DNA of 64,000 nucleotides from Anisakis pegreffii (taxonomy: Eukaryota; Nematoda; Chromadorea; Rhabditida; Anisakidae). The stretch is taken from the NCBI GenBank assembly GCA_035041965.1, contig JAPYMA010003058.1, positions 1 through 64,000 on the forward strand, written 5' to 3'. Made by a program: the position numbers and the translations under genes. How positions within the stretch are numbered: the stretch's first letter is position 1; every line of letters begins with the position of its first letter. Positions 1 to 10,556 of the stretch are shown in pieces. The notes under the pieces were generated by a model. It had not been told where the DNA came from, made no database searches, and saw only the letters and a list, made by a program, of their open reading frames with translations.

Positions 1-820
1 CCACCAGCCATCCAATGGAGATTCACCACCAACCATTAAAAATACTATTTCAGAGCCTTTGTAATACTTCATATTGTAGAAATAATACTGAAAGCAATGT
101 GACAATTACTTGTCGAATGCTATGAATGGTGTTGTAGCTGTGAACAGATTCAAGCTGCTGCAAATTGTTTCTGATACTTCAAGCATCAGTCGCAATACAG
201 TCGAACAGATATGACTTGAGTGTTAAATTGATTGAATTGATAAAAGGCGTAGAACAAATGCGATTTGTTGCATTTGTTCTACGCCTTTTATCAATTCAAG
301 CATTAATTTCAAGCATTAATTTGCCTCACATATGGAAAAGTTAGGCAAGTTCATTCGATATCGTTCCCAAGAATAATGCTATATTTGATAATGTCGAGTT
401 CATTCAATTGTGAAAACCTTATGAAACATTCGTGAACAGCCAAAATTATAGATGGAAGCGTTACCTGTATGAAGGTTCGATTATCAGCTGGGTTGAAGTG
501 ATCGAGTGTTTGATAAAAGGAAGACCACTTCGGTTGTTGGTCTGAACGAATTTTCTGCTGCAAAAGTGGCCTACCTTCACATCGGAGAATATTTGCATTA
601 TGTGTGTTATCATGGAATTTTCAGTAAAATTCCGATGTACTTGTTGTCGGAAGCGATTATGAAAACTTTTGCAGGACCAGATTAAAGTCGTTTCGACTCT
701 GATTGAACCCGACGAAATACTTACCTCCTCAGTTACTGGACTTGGAACTAATCCGTGGGCAGGTCGTCCCATTACCATCAGTGGTGGTGGCGGATCCCAT
801 TTCTTTGCCTCAATCGCAAC
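1..820 (-). CDS. S28-family serine peptidase, 5' exons only (gene runs off left edge)
   Basis: Three exons read on the minus strand. Exon 820-725 (32 codons) follows a TTTAG acceptor, ends at GAG|GTAAGT and contains MGRPAHGLVPSPVTEE. Exon 557-465 (31 codons) contains QTLDHFNPADNRTFIQ, the S28 Q-x-LDHF-(N/D) signature, and ends at CAG|GTAACG. Exon 87-1 starts after TTTCAG with YYFYN and contains FLMVGGESP, the family's GGE(G/S)P motif; it continues beyond base 1. All junctions are phase 0. Exon lengths match the first S28 domain of the gene at 34063 (31 codons for the LDHF exon in both), so this is a paralog. The catalytic Ser, Asp and His lie outside the window. No signal-peptide exon was found upstream. 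By family knowledge these enzymes cleave after proline or at other residues in secreted or lysosomal compartments; the exact specificity cannot be read here. Confidence 0.85.
232..299. repeat. Perfect inverted repeat, 30-bp arms
   Basis: Arms 232-261 and 270-299 are exact reverse complements with an 8-base loop (262-269). The hairpin lies in the intron between the second and third visible exons of the left-edge S28 gene. A short duplicated TTCAAGCATTAA follows it. Perfect complementarity points to a recent palindrome rather than a conserved microRNA precursor. Confidence 0.9.
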
Positions 821-869
821 CTAAATACAAACGATGCCTCAGTAAAATCTGATTTTGACGGAAAATTCA
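541..869 (-). repeat. Segmental duplication, copy 1 (functional exon copy)
   Basis: This stretch aligns without net gaps to 2015-2343, with scattered substitutions. It contains the MGRPAHG exon of the S28 gene, the intron after it and the start of the LDHF exon. The match stops inside the LDHF exon on the left and at GAAAATTCA on the right. Confidence 0.9.
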
Positions 870-977
870 ACTGCAGAGATATTATCCCCACACCCTGGAA
901 TAGCTGACAGATTTTTAGGGCATAGAAAGAAAGTGACATTCGGACATAGTGCATCAGTAGTAATTAGGGTTTGCAGA

Positions 978-1052
978 GGATCTCGGAATTTCAGTTCTGA
1001 TCCAAATCCCGGGATTTTAGTTCTGAAAAATCCCGTGATCTCGGGATTTGAT
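978..1052. repeat. CGGGAT-rich interspersed repeat, copy 1
   Basis: Repeated ATCCCGGGATTT-like and GATCTCGGGATTT-like words form imperfect palindromes. Similar stretches occur at 2421-2507 and 26371-26427. Overlapping ORFs on both strands here are by-products of the repeat. Confidence 0.7.
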
Positions 1053-2014
1053 AACACAAGTCAATTTGTGTGAATTTTGATAATATGCCCATCTTGATGC
1101 AAGCCTTAATCATTCCCATCTCATTCATATACTGTCATATTTGCTGTTTGCCCTCTATCACTGATGAATAGCTAAGGAAATAGACGCAAGTTGGACGAAT
1201 GACATGATCAAGGACAGCTCGATGAACTTTTACGTAACATTTCATTGAATATTCAACTGATTATTCTACTCTTCATTAGTTTATATCACGCTCATCTAAG
1301 TAGACTAACAGAGGTAATCACATTTTCTAATAAGTACTAAGAGTAACAAAGTTCAACGAAATTTTGTGTCGCGTCCTCCCACAAGATTTATTCGGCTTGA
1401 GTATTTCATCTATTAATTCAACTGCATGTTCCAAAGACTGCAAGTCTTTTTAGTTCGCTATTTGGAAACATTTTCATCAGATCGAAATGTACATAAATTA
1501 TCACTGAGTTCACGCGTAGTGAGAGTTCATTGCCGAAGTGAGCAAAGTTGTTCCATTCAAAAGGATCTTATGCTTAAATATCAAGTACATTTGCATGATT
1601 TTTGATCGAAATTATCAAATATATAAGTGCTTGATGGTTCGATGAAAATCCATTGCGGATATTTTTTTACCTTTTTTGATAAACCCCAAACTTTTAATTA
1701 TTTCGAAATCCAAATTATATAATGCATTTCTTCCGTAAAAAATCGAAATTTTCGAAAAGGCAGAATTCAGCTGACGTTAATACTGAGAGAAAATGGACTT
1801 GAAGCATTGCAAATAAGTGTTTGAGAATCAAGAATTTCATATTCACATGCAAGTGTACTGTTATTAGCTTAGACCCGAGATGACAAGATGCCTTAGCATA
1901 GAAAATGCAGTATGCCTTGCGGCATGACCGTTAGCATCATTAGATGAAATAAAATTTGAATTTGAATAATTTGGTTTCTTGGATTTGTTCAATAATTTGT
2001 TGGAATACATAAAT

Positions 2015-2343
2015 TCTGAACGAACTTTCTGCTCCGAAAGTGTCCTATCTTGACATCGGAGAATATTTGCATCATGTGTGTTAACATGGAATTTTCAGTA
2101 AAATTCCAATGTACATGTTGTCGGAAGCGATTATGAAAACTTTTGCAGGACCAGATTAAAGTCGTTTCGACTCTGATTGAATCCGACGAAATACTTACCT
2201 CCTCAGTTATTGGACTTGGAACTAATCCGCGGGCTGGTCGCCCCATTACCTTCAGTGGTGGTGGCGGATCCCATTTTTTTGCCTCAATCGCAACCTAAAT
2301 ACAAACGATGCCTCAGTGAAATCTGATTTTGACGGAAAATTCA
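2015..2343 (-). pseudogene. Duplicated S28 exon, truncated copy
   Basis: This is the second copy of 541-869. The 32-codon exon (2294-2199) is intact and keeps both splice sites; it encodes MGRPARGLVPSPITEE. The next exon is cut: its acceptor CAG is changed to GAG, and the homology ends after about five codons, before the LDHF motif. It therefore cannot supply a complete S28 domain by itself. It could in principle act as an alternative 5' exon of the gene to its left, because it lies upstream on the same strand. Confidence 0.75.
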
Positions 2344-2420
2344 GCTCCTTTCTGATTAATAATGAACATATTGGTCCGAGAAATGTGTCTGAACATGTCC
2401 CGCACCGATATTTCAAAGAT

Positions 2421-2507
2421 GGTTCGATCCCGGGATAATCCCGGGTTCAAAACTCGATCCCGGGATTAAATCCCGATTCCGGGATTAAGAAAACGTCGGG
2501 ATTTTGT
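2421..2507. repeat. CGGGAT-rich interspersed repeat, copy 2
   Basis: A run of GATCCCGGGATAATCCCGGG-type words, related to 978-1052 and 26371-26427. It lies just right of the truncated S28 exon copy, as copy 1 lies just right of the functional exon. Confidence 0.7.
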
Positions 2508-5389
2508 GAAACCTAATCTAGTAGAGTTCCATTTTCAAACTAAATGAGTGGTGGCAGAACATGACTAGGAACAACCAAAGATTTCATCATGCTTCTATGA
2601 TTGCTTTTAGAAACACACTCGTGGACTGATGAAATTCTCGATTATGAATGTTCAGTGAGAATTTATGTCGATGAATAGAACGAAATTGACCGGACCTTCA
2701 AGTAGTTAGTGAGTTCATAGAAAAATTATATTTGAAACATGCATGGCGTAAATATTATTCTTGTCCAGTCTCAAATGTGATAGAGCCACTGATTGCTAAG
2801 ATGAATGCAACAAACCAAGGGAACGGATCATATTTGAATTAGTTCCTTTAAAAGTTCCCGATGCATTTAGTTTATCACATTGAGTAGGAAGCAAGAAGTG
2901 CGATCGATCACTATCACATATTTAGTTTCAGCTACTTCTAATAACTAAACCTTTGTTGAACAGGAATTTTCAAATCATTATGTTGTATGCGATCCATCAT
3001 CTCCCTAATTTTACCACTAAGGGTCAAGAATAAATGATGAAAATGCTTTGAGATGACGATTATCAATAACACCTGCTGAAAATGTCTAAAATCATTGGCG
3101 AATATCGCGTTGTGGTTATGATATATCCTAGGAAAACAGGAGCTCCGTTAGCGATCGAGTCGTTACCGTTTGTAACACGTAACTTGGACCGAGTTTTTAT
3201 GGAGCATTGATGTTTTTAAGGGCATTCGAAACTTGGAATATGGCTGAAAACCAAAGCAAGAAATTGCTTCTATATAAAATCCTACCAAGCAGATGCTGAT
3301 CAAGAGAGCAGACGCGAATCGATGCATGATGGATTCTGCCTGAAAATCATTGCAAATAAGACGGTTCCATGAATGCTGAGAACAGTCACATCTTTGGAAA
3401 ATTGCTAATCATAGCTCAGCGATGTTCATGAAAATTTAGGGTCGGACTGTTGGATAATCATTCGATAACGAATGGTCGTTACAGTTCAAACCGTCAGTAA
3501 ATCTAAACTCTTTTTAGTTGATGTTACTGAGGTAGTAACTGTTATTGTTAATTGAAGCTTGAACAATACCAACAAAACGAAACCGATCATGAATTTATCA
3601 GCATCAAAAATTCTAAGCTGCAGACAGTAGCGAGTAATCTTATGTCTTGGCCTGCGTACAGCAACATTGAAACGGACGCTTTTTAGGGCAGCTCAAGGGC
3701 GTATCATTTGTTGATCATGACCGAAGCTTGGTGATGACTGATGCCTAATTCCTTGCGTCAATAGCTTTAAGAGATTAGTCTTAACCTTCTTATCATTTAA
3801 CTGCTTCCAAAAATGATGACGTGCATTTTTGCCAATGCACCTGATTTTATAAAATTTTGCCATTTACCTTGCAATACTGAACATGCTGATGAAAATTTCT
3901 CTTGATACAGCGTTACTGATAATTTCTCCATATGTCGCATGGTGCAACGAGTTTGGAATTCAATGCTGCAAAATAATTAAACTTTGATTAACTTCACGCG
4001 TTTTTAACAATACATATCTGATTTGCTAGCGAAAGCGTTGATGATTTAAACCTGCTTTATTTCAATCAGAAATTGGTCATTCCCATCGCGAAGCAGCACA
4101 GTGCAATAAAAACTTGAAAAGTGACTTTACGAGTACTTTGGTATGCTTGATAATCATTGGGACTTGATTATTTTTTATCATATCAGTTGACTGACGAAAA
4201 CGGGAATGACACAAGTGCTTAGCAGATGACCATAAATCGAAGCCATTCTTTCTTTCACTCAATGAGCGCATTAGAACTATTTGTATTTTGCTTGAAGATA
4301 GTGAACATTCTTCAATTCCATATTTCACTAATAACTCTTGAGCCATCGAAGAAGCCAAACATAGGCGATATTTTCAGAACAGCAGAACTTTTATCTGTCA
4401 ATCATCATTGAAACACTTCAAATAACAGCAATAAAAAAGTAATGATAGCGACTTGTTCAGGTCCAAAAAATACGACTAAAATGCGCGTCTGAAATCTCAT
4501 GTCCCAGTTTCTAGTGTATAAAAATTCGTAGATCTTTCAAATACTTCAAAATATAAATGAGCAATCGAGGAGATCGTTTTAAACCGTTCAATATACCAGA
4601 GCAGTTCAGTATCCATTCCTGTCGGTCGATTTTTTGAAGTGTATTCTCTTGAGGATTAAGGAGCATTTTAAGTTTTTGTTTCGCTAAATTTCACACTTCT
4701 ATTCTTTGAACCTGGAGCCGTCCCTTTAAAAATATTTTTAAAATTATTTGTTGTAAAACAGTTAGGAGGAAGTCAAGGCGATAATTGTACACTAATAGTT
4801 GGTAAGTAATCTCATGAGTACATTTACTCACATCAGAATGATGCGTCTGAAATAAGTGATCGTCAATCACTCTAAAATAACTGTTCGAAGAGTCGTTCGT
4901 TTTATAATTGCGAATGGAGGGCGCGGTACACAAGAGTGTGAAAACCACCGATCTAAGGAAGTTTGCTGGTATCATTAGCAACGTGATGGTGCGTCAAATT
5001 ACTTTCAGTTTTGTGCTTCTTGACTCGTTCGTATTTCTTGTGCTGCATTTTCTCAAACGAATGCTACGTTCGAGATGGTTTGGCGATTCCCTCCGAACCT
5101 CTCCACTCGCATCCAGTCATCATCCTTCCAAGACGGATTTCACTTCAGAGAACAGGAAGAGGCCATATGATATTGCGTTCGGGAAATATACAGTCTGCAG
5201 AAGACAGTCGTTGCTTTTTAGCGCACCGATTGAGAAAAGTGCGCAAGGTCACCTTTCAGATGCAGCCGGTTTTCATGCTGAACTTCAGAGTGCTCTTCTT
5301 TGGTGCATTCTCTCTCGAACATCACGAGACATCAACTTGAACATAAAGATTAATTAGTAATACATAAACGTCAATCAGTGCACAAACAT
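2508..5389. other. No gene recognised
   Basis: AT-rich sequence with only short open frames. A 149-codon frame at 4908-5357 has no recognisable motif, signal or splice context. The signal-peptide exon of the left-edge S28 gene may lie here but could not be identified. Confidence 0.5.
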
Positions 5390-6330
5390 AAGAAGCTTTA
5401 TACGATTAAGGAGAGGAGAGCAGAAACCAAAGGGTGTTTAAAACACTGCTAATCCACTTTTGTGATTAACTGAGTGTGTCTGTCATATGTTCATTTGTTC
5501 ATTTACTGCTACAGTTTTTTTATTATGTAAAACGCTTCGTTATCTTGATGGATGAAAGAACGGATTAGTGAATGTTATTAGCATCGTGCATGCAGTGATC
5601 TTTAACGTGTTATCTATTATTCGCTAGTGTTGCACGACAAAAAGAATAAAAAATTTTAAAAACTGATTGAACGTCGTGCGTCATTACCTAATAACAGACA
5701 ACAAAATATCGTCACCAACAAGGAACCGAATTATTCCCTAATCTAGTTACGAACATATTGCTTGAACTGAATCGGAGAGTGGTTGAACTTTTCCAGCTTC
5801 ATTATATTCCATATACAAGAAAACATTCGTAGAAACCCAGATGAAACTAAATAAGAGAGGTGTTCAGTCAATTGTTCATTCATTGATTCAGCAACTACAA
5901 CTCACTAAAAATTCATGGAACTTTACTACCACCATCAAAGCCATTATCATATACTTGTTCCCTTGACAATCTTCCCGCACAAACGACGATATCACCACAG
6001 AGAGTTATACACATTCTAAGGTTCTAATCGCACTGAGATATCGGTTTTTCAGTTGTTTTTTTTTGCATTTTTCAGTATTATTTGATGTAATTTGATTCAA
6101 CGAACGCAATTTTCAACTTTCTTCTCTTTGATACATTTGCCGAAAGGTCGATAGATTGTTATGGAAACACTTAAAAATTCGAGAAATTTAGAAATGATTT
6201 TTGGCACTCAACTCATTTTTCGGCTACACTTAAGCCATGCTCCTAAATTTGATCCACTGAAAACCAAACGGGAACAGTGATGCATATTGTTGGATGGAAA
6301 AGTGCGTAAAGCATGAGTGCAGATCATTGC
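5390..6330 (+). repeat. Interspersed repeat R1, copy 1
   Basis: Diverged but collinear with 29300-30020: shared blocks include GATGAAAGAACGGATTAG, TTCGTTATCTTGA, CTCATTTTTCGGCT and ATTGTTGGAT in the same order. The first ~120 bases also match, inverted, the segment at 30440-30600. No coding frame is conserved between the copies, so it looks like a non-autonomous element. Confidence 0.75.
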
Positions 6331-7680
6331 TCTTTTCGGGTGTTTGAACATTTTCCAAAATATTTTCCAAAATTTTTGAAATATTTTTTTGAATTTGTGT
6401 GAAATCATATTTGGAATCATATTTGACATTTTATTTCGAGCTTTTTGCATCTATTTCTTGAATGTTCTTGAAATTTATTTCTCAAAAATTTTGGAACATT
6501 GTCCCAAAATTTTTTGAATTCCTAGGCGAATTTCCGAAAGAACATTTCAGAAATTTGTTGATTCCATCACCAGAATCGTTTGAAAATGTTTCCAAAGTAT
6601 CTGAAAGTCACTTCAAAATCTCTCCAAATGCATATTACATATTCTTAGCACATCTGATGCAGTGCCGCTGTATGTAAGAGAAACAACGAACCGCTGCGTA
6701 TATATCTATACACAAACGCATGCACTTATCTTCGCAAGGTTTATGTTACCTCCTTCACAGCATAAAACCTTCAGCTTTTAAAGATCGCGGATCGTTTTCA
6801 AGTTTTCACAAACATTTTCACCATGAGGAACCAAGCATCTTATGTTTGAAACTTGTGCAACTCGAAGAGAGCATACCTGCCACACAATTTTCTCTGCAAG
6901 CGCTTGCAAATCAGAAATGAAAATTTGAAACGGTTATTTGTGTACGTTTATGAATTTACAATTCCATCGCCTAAAAACGCAAGTAAATACGCACGTGTAG
7001 GTGCATACGTTGAAGGTTTCGAAATCAGAACTTCTCCGTCGGCAAGCGTCGTTTTATTGATTCATGAAAATTTCAAAACAGTTTCATTCGATTCATCGTC
7101 GTGCTGCTTTGCAATGGGTCTTGTGATCTTTATATTCGAACTACAGAAATCAGCCACATGCAATGCAAACACGATACAAAATCATCGCATCGTAATGATA
7201 GTCAACAATCAAAACAACATTTTCATCAAAGCTTGCTGTGATAGTCATTACGCCTTGACGTCACCGCTGTTCACTGCCAGAAAAACGTTTCAAATTTTAT
7301 TCGCCGCATAGAAATATTTTACAGTCATTAATTGTAAACGGTCTGTCATAAGAATCACGTTAAAATTCATTCGAATAGTATTGTTAAAAACATCAACGAC
7401 TAAGCAATAATTGTTAGTTCATTAATTATCTCTTTTAAAATTAATTCTTTGTCAATTATATTTATGGCAAACGTTAAAACTGAACACTGTTCGGAAGATT
7501 GCACGTAACGGAGAAGGTGAAATTTGCAATAGTCGTTACACTTTTTATGCCACTATCGGATCACTGATTAAAAAATTCAGTAATCCCTCTGAAACAATGG
7601 CTCGACAATTCATTCTGTAGAAAACTGCAGCGATCTATCACCAGAAAACATCGACGAAATGGATGTAGCCGCTTGAAAGT
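6331..7680. other. No gene recognised; AT-rich with short inverted words
   Basis: The stretch 6350-6530 is rich in CCAAAATTTTT and its complement AAAAATTTTGG and may fold. A 152-codon frame at 6853-7311 has no recognisable features. Confidence 0.5.
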
Positions 7681-7912
7681 AGTGCGATTACGGTAACCAT
7701 CAAATCATATTCAGCATACGCGCCACGCCGTCCCACGTACTACACTCAGTAATTTGATTGTAGGTCTGAACATAAGCGTTTTCCTTCCAAGAGGACTACG
7801 TCTGACCCCGTGAATATATCCAAGCCTAATTCAGGTGCATGAGACTGAAAGTGGGCAGGTGCGGCGCTTACAGCAATGACGTTTCATCGACTGCTCACGA
7901 TCATTAGCATGG
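7681..7912 (+). repeat. Interspersed repeat R2, copy 1 (inverted partner at 28033)
   Basis: Reverse complement of 28033-28254 with few differences along about 220 bases. Shared words include TACGGTAACCATCAAA, AGGACTACGTCTGACCCCGT and GAATATATCCAAGCCTAATTC. No open frame is shared, so this is a non-coding interspersed repeat or small non-autonomous transposon. Confidence 0.85.
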
Positions 7913-8950
7913 GTTTAAAAACTGAGAAACAGAAAAAATCAGAGATGAATACATTTCAGTAAAATGCAGCAAAATTGGTGTCTTACAATGACACAGAGAA
8001 TAGCATTTTTAATGAGAAAACGCATCAATCGCAGAAACAAGAACGCAAAATTCCTAATAAGGTTATAGGAATTTGAAAAAAATAATGGGATTAAGAAAAG
8101 CGAATGTTTGTTGAGGTCAACACGATCGTAAGACGTATTCATCGATTTTGAAAACAAAGAATGGCGACGTGAAGCAAAATTACGATTATGTCTTAACCGA
8201 GACAGTAAAGATAATCTGAAACGTGGAAGAACAAGGTTGATAAACTAAGGGATTGGTGACCTGATAATGAAGACTGAAATTCTTCCAAGCCTTTATAACT
8301 AACATCAGTTCTTAAAGAGGGAACTGATAGTAGGAAAAGGCTGGCGAACATTATCCAAACAGTTCAGACCCAAGGAATGGGCAGATGAAAGTCTTATTCG
8401 ACCACTTCGATGTAGCTGTGCAATTTCATTTAGGAATTTGGTGAGTCCCAAAAAAGTGGAAGTGATATTGATATTGGTGAATTCATTCGAGGTGATGCGA
8501 CTGAATCATCATTGTAGTATAAATATATTCGAGTGAAAAGGAAAGCACAAATTCGGTGGAACCGAAACGATTCAAAGATTTCGATTGAATTTCTGTCAGC
8601 AAATAGTGTAATACCAAATTCACTGAACGATTGAAAGGGGATATAATTGTCAAATGTTGCTGCGAACATTTTACATTTTACAAGAAGTTAACGAAAGCAC
8701 GAATCTGCCGAAATTTATTCACTGGGATTCCAATAAAATATTAGCACCTGTCGGCAAATTCCGATTGAACGTGTTTTTCGTTCGACTACTGATGAATATC
8801 ATGGTTTAATATGACTGCGTTTAAATTGGGTTTTCCATTCAAAGGAAAGACAGTCATGAGTGCAGGTGGAAGAAGTAAAACAAACAAGGTTGTGCTCATG
8901 GTGATATCTGAAAGTGAAAACTGTATATATTGCACGAATCGAGCATGGCT
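7913..8950. other. No gene recognised
   Basis: Only short open frames without recognisable motifs; no RNA gene seen. Confidence 0.5.
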
Positions 8951-8954
8951 GTAA

Positions 8955-9085
8955 GTAGTATGTTGCGGGGACGAAAAAAAAGTCGGGGAAGAGGAAAGTC
9001 GGAGACGAAAGTTTGCAGTCGATGACCCCGAAAATGCGGTCAGCCCGAAAAAAGTCGCAAACGGAGCCTCCGAAGTTCCCCAATT
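8955..9085 (+). repeat. GC-rich interspersed repeat, copy 1
   Basis: An island of GC-rich sequence with GTCGGAGACGAAAGTTTGCA and GACCCCGAAAATGCGGTC. It matches, inverted, 47555-47690, 49675-49800 and part of 28810-28905. The overlapping minus-strand ORFs are not conserved between copies. Confidence 0.75.
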
Positions 9086-10556
9086 CCCACAACGCACCAG
9101 TTGTAAGTATTTGAAGGCAGCACCACAATGGGTTTCTTAAGCGATTTCAATGAAGACACAACACCACAATAGGATTATATATGAAAACACAGCAAACTAT
9201 CAATCAAATACATGTCCGATTCTTGTTTGTGCAGAACTTGAGTTCAAATGCCGTTGGCGATAATTTTCGACTGCAGCATTCCCAGAATCGTTCAGATGTG
9301 GATGTGCTAACGCATAACCGTGAAATCTGGAACTGTTTTCCGTTTTATTCGTGTTTCTTTTCTCGTGATTCAGAGCGTAAAAATTCATGGACAACTTAAT
9401 ATGCACTACAGTAGTGCTGCTAAATCAACATTGATTTCGGTTCGAAAGCAAGAAAGTACTATCCTTTAAAACGTATCTACCAAATACATCAGGTAAAACT
9501 GAATTCCTAGCCTCTAAATTCTCTGTCAGAACCAAAAACGACAGCAGTTGAAACATCAAAATTTTAACTGCATCACGGATTCCATTTCCGGTTCGTTGGA
9601 TATAAGGAAATGAAACTTAAGTGAATTGATGCAGAATGTGAAACCAAAAGATAAAAATGCCACAGAAGTGGATTCAAGGTTAGCATAGAACAATAACAGT
9701 CGCTACCCCGATTCAATGTGATAGGGCTGTCCGTAAAACCGCTTCGATGTTTGATAGAAATACGGATTCTCATCTGTTGACCAATACACGGACTGCTCTT
9801 CCATCAGCTGCATTAATGGTTGCTTCAATTGGCATTTAGTTTAATAATTATTCAAAAGATGAAAATTATCCACATCATTTCAGTCTGCTGTTTCTCCAGC
9901 AAAAATTTATTGCAATAATTCAAATGAACAGCAAGACAAGAAGAACTGAAAAAGCGGTAGAGTATGAGATAGCAATATTCGAAGCAGAGGTGGAAAGGTT
10001 GTTTTCTGGGAAAGAATTCGAAAACAAAATCCCCCGATTGTCATCAACCACTGCTTGTTAGATGAATTGCAACGATTCAATCGTTCTGTACGGCAATATT
10101 CTAGTTTTGCAGAATTGTGCTTTCCAAGAGTTAAAATTACGCAAAAGTCCAAGAGTCGATTAAAAAAAGTTTCATAAAACATTCACTGTATTCCTCCATT
10201 AATTATGAACAGTAAAAAAACCGACTTGTCGAGGAATAGTACTTGCTGTAGCGTATGTCCGTTGCACGTCGTAAGTATCATCAACCGGCGCTACCAACGC
10301 TAAACTACTACCCGTTGCTCGATGATGCAGTATATTTGTTGCTCTACAAATTTTATTTTTTATCCGATGAGACATCAATTCGAGCGCTCCAAAATGATTT
10401 GTCAATAGGAATGACTATTTTTTCTGCCAAGAAAACCGTGAACTTCGGTTTTACTGAAAGGTTTTCTTAGACTTTCACATCTCAGAATTTCATTGAGAAT
10501 AAGTTTTGTTGATCTCAAGCAGGAGCTGACGGTTTCATTAGGAATAACTATGACTC
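9086..10556. other. No gene recognised
   Basis: Short frames only. No continuation of the membrane-protein gene family is seen to the left of 10557. Confidence 0.5.

Noticed and set aside
839..1073. Overlapping 72-codon ORFs on both strands
   Set aside because: They lie on the CGGGAT-rich palindromic repeat, which opens frames on both strands.
4908..5357. 149-codon plus-strand ORF
   Set aside because: No motif, signal peptide or splice context; composition does not look coding.
6853..7311. 152-codon plus-strand ORF
   Set aside because: No recognisable domain, and it sits in low-complexity surroundings; likely chance.
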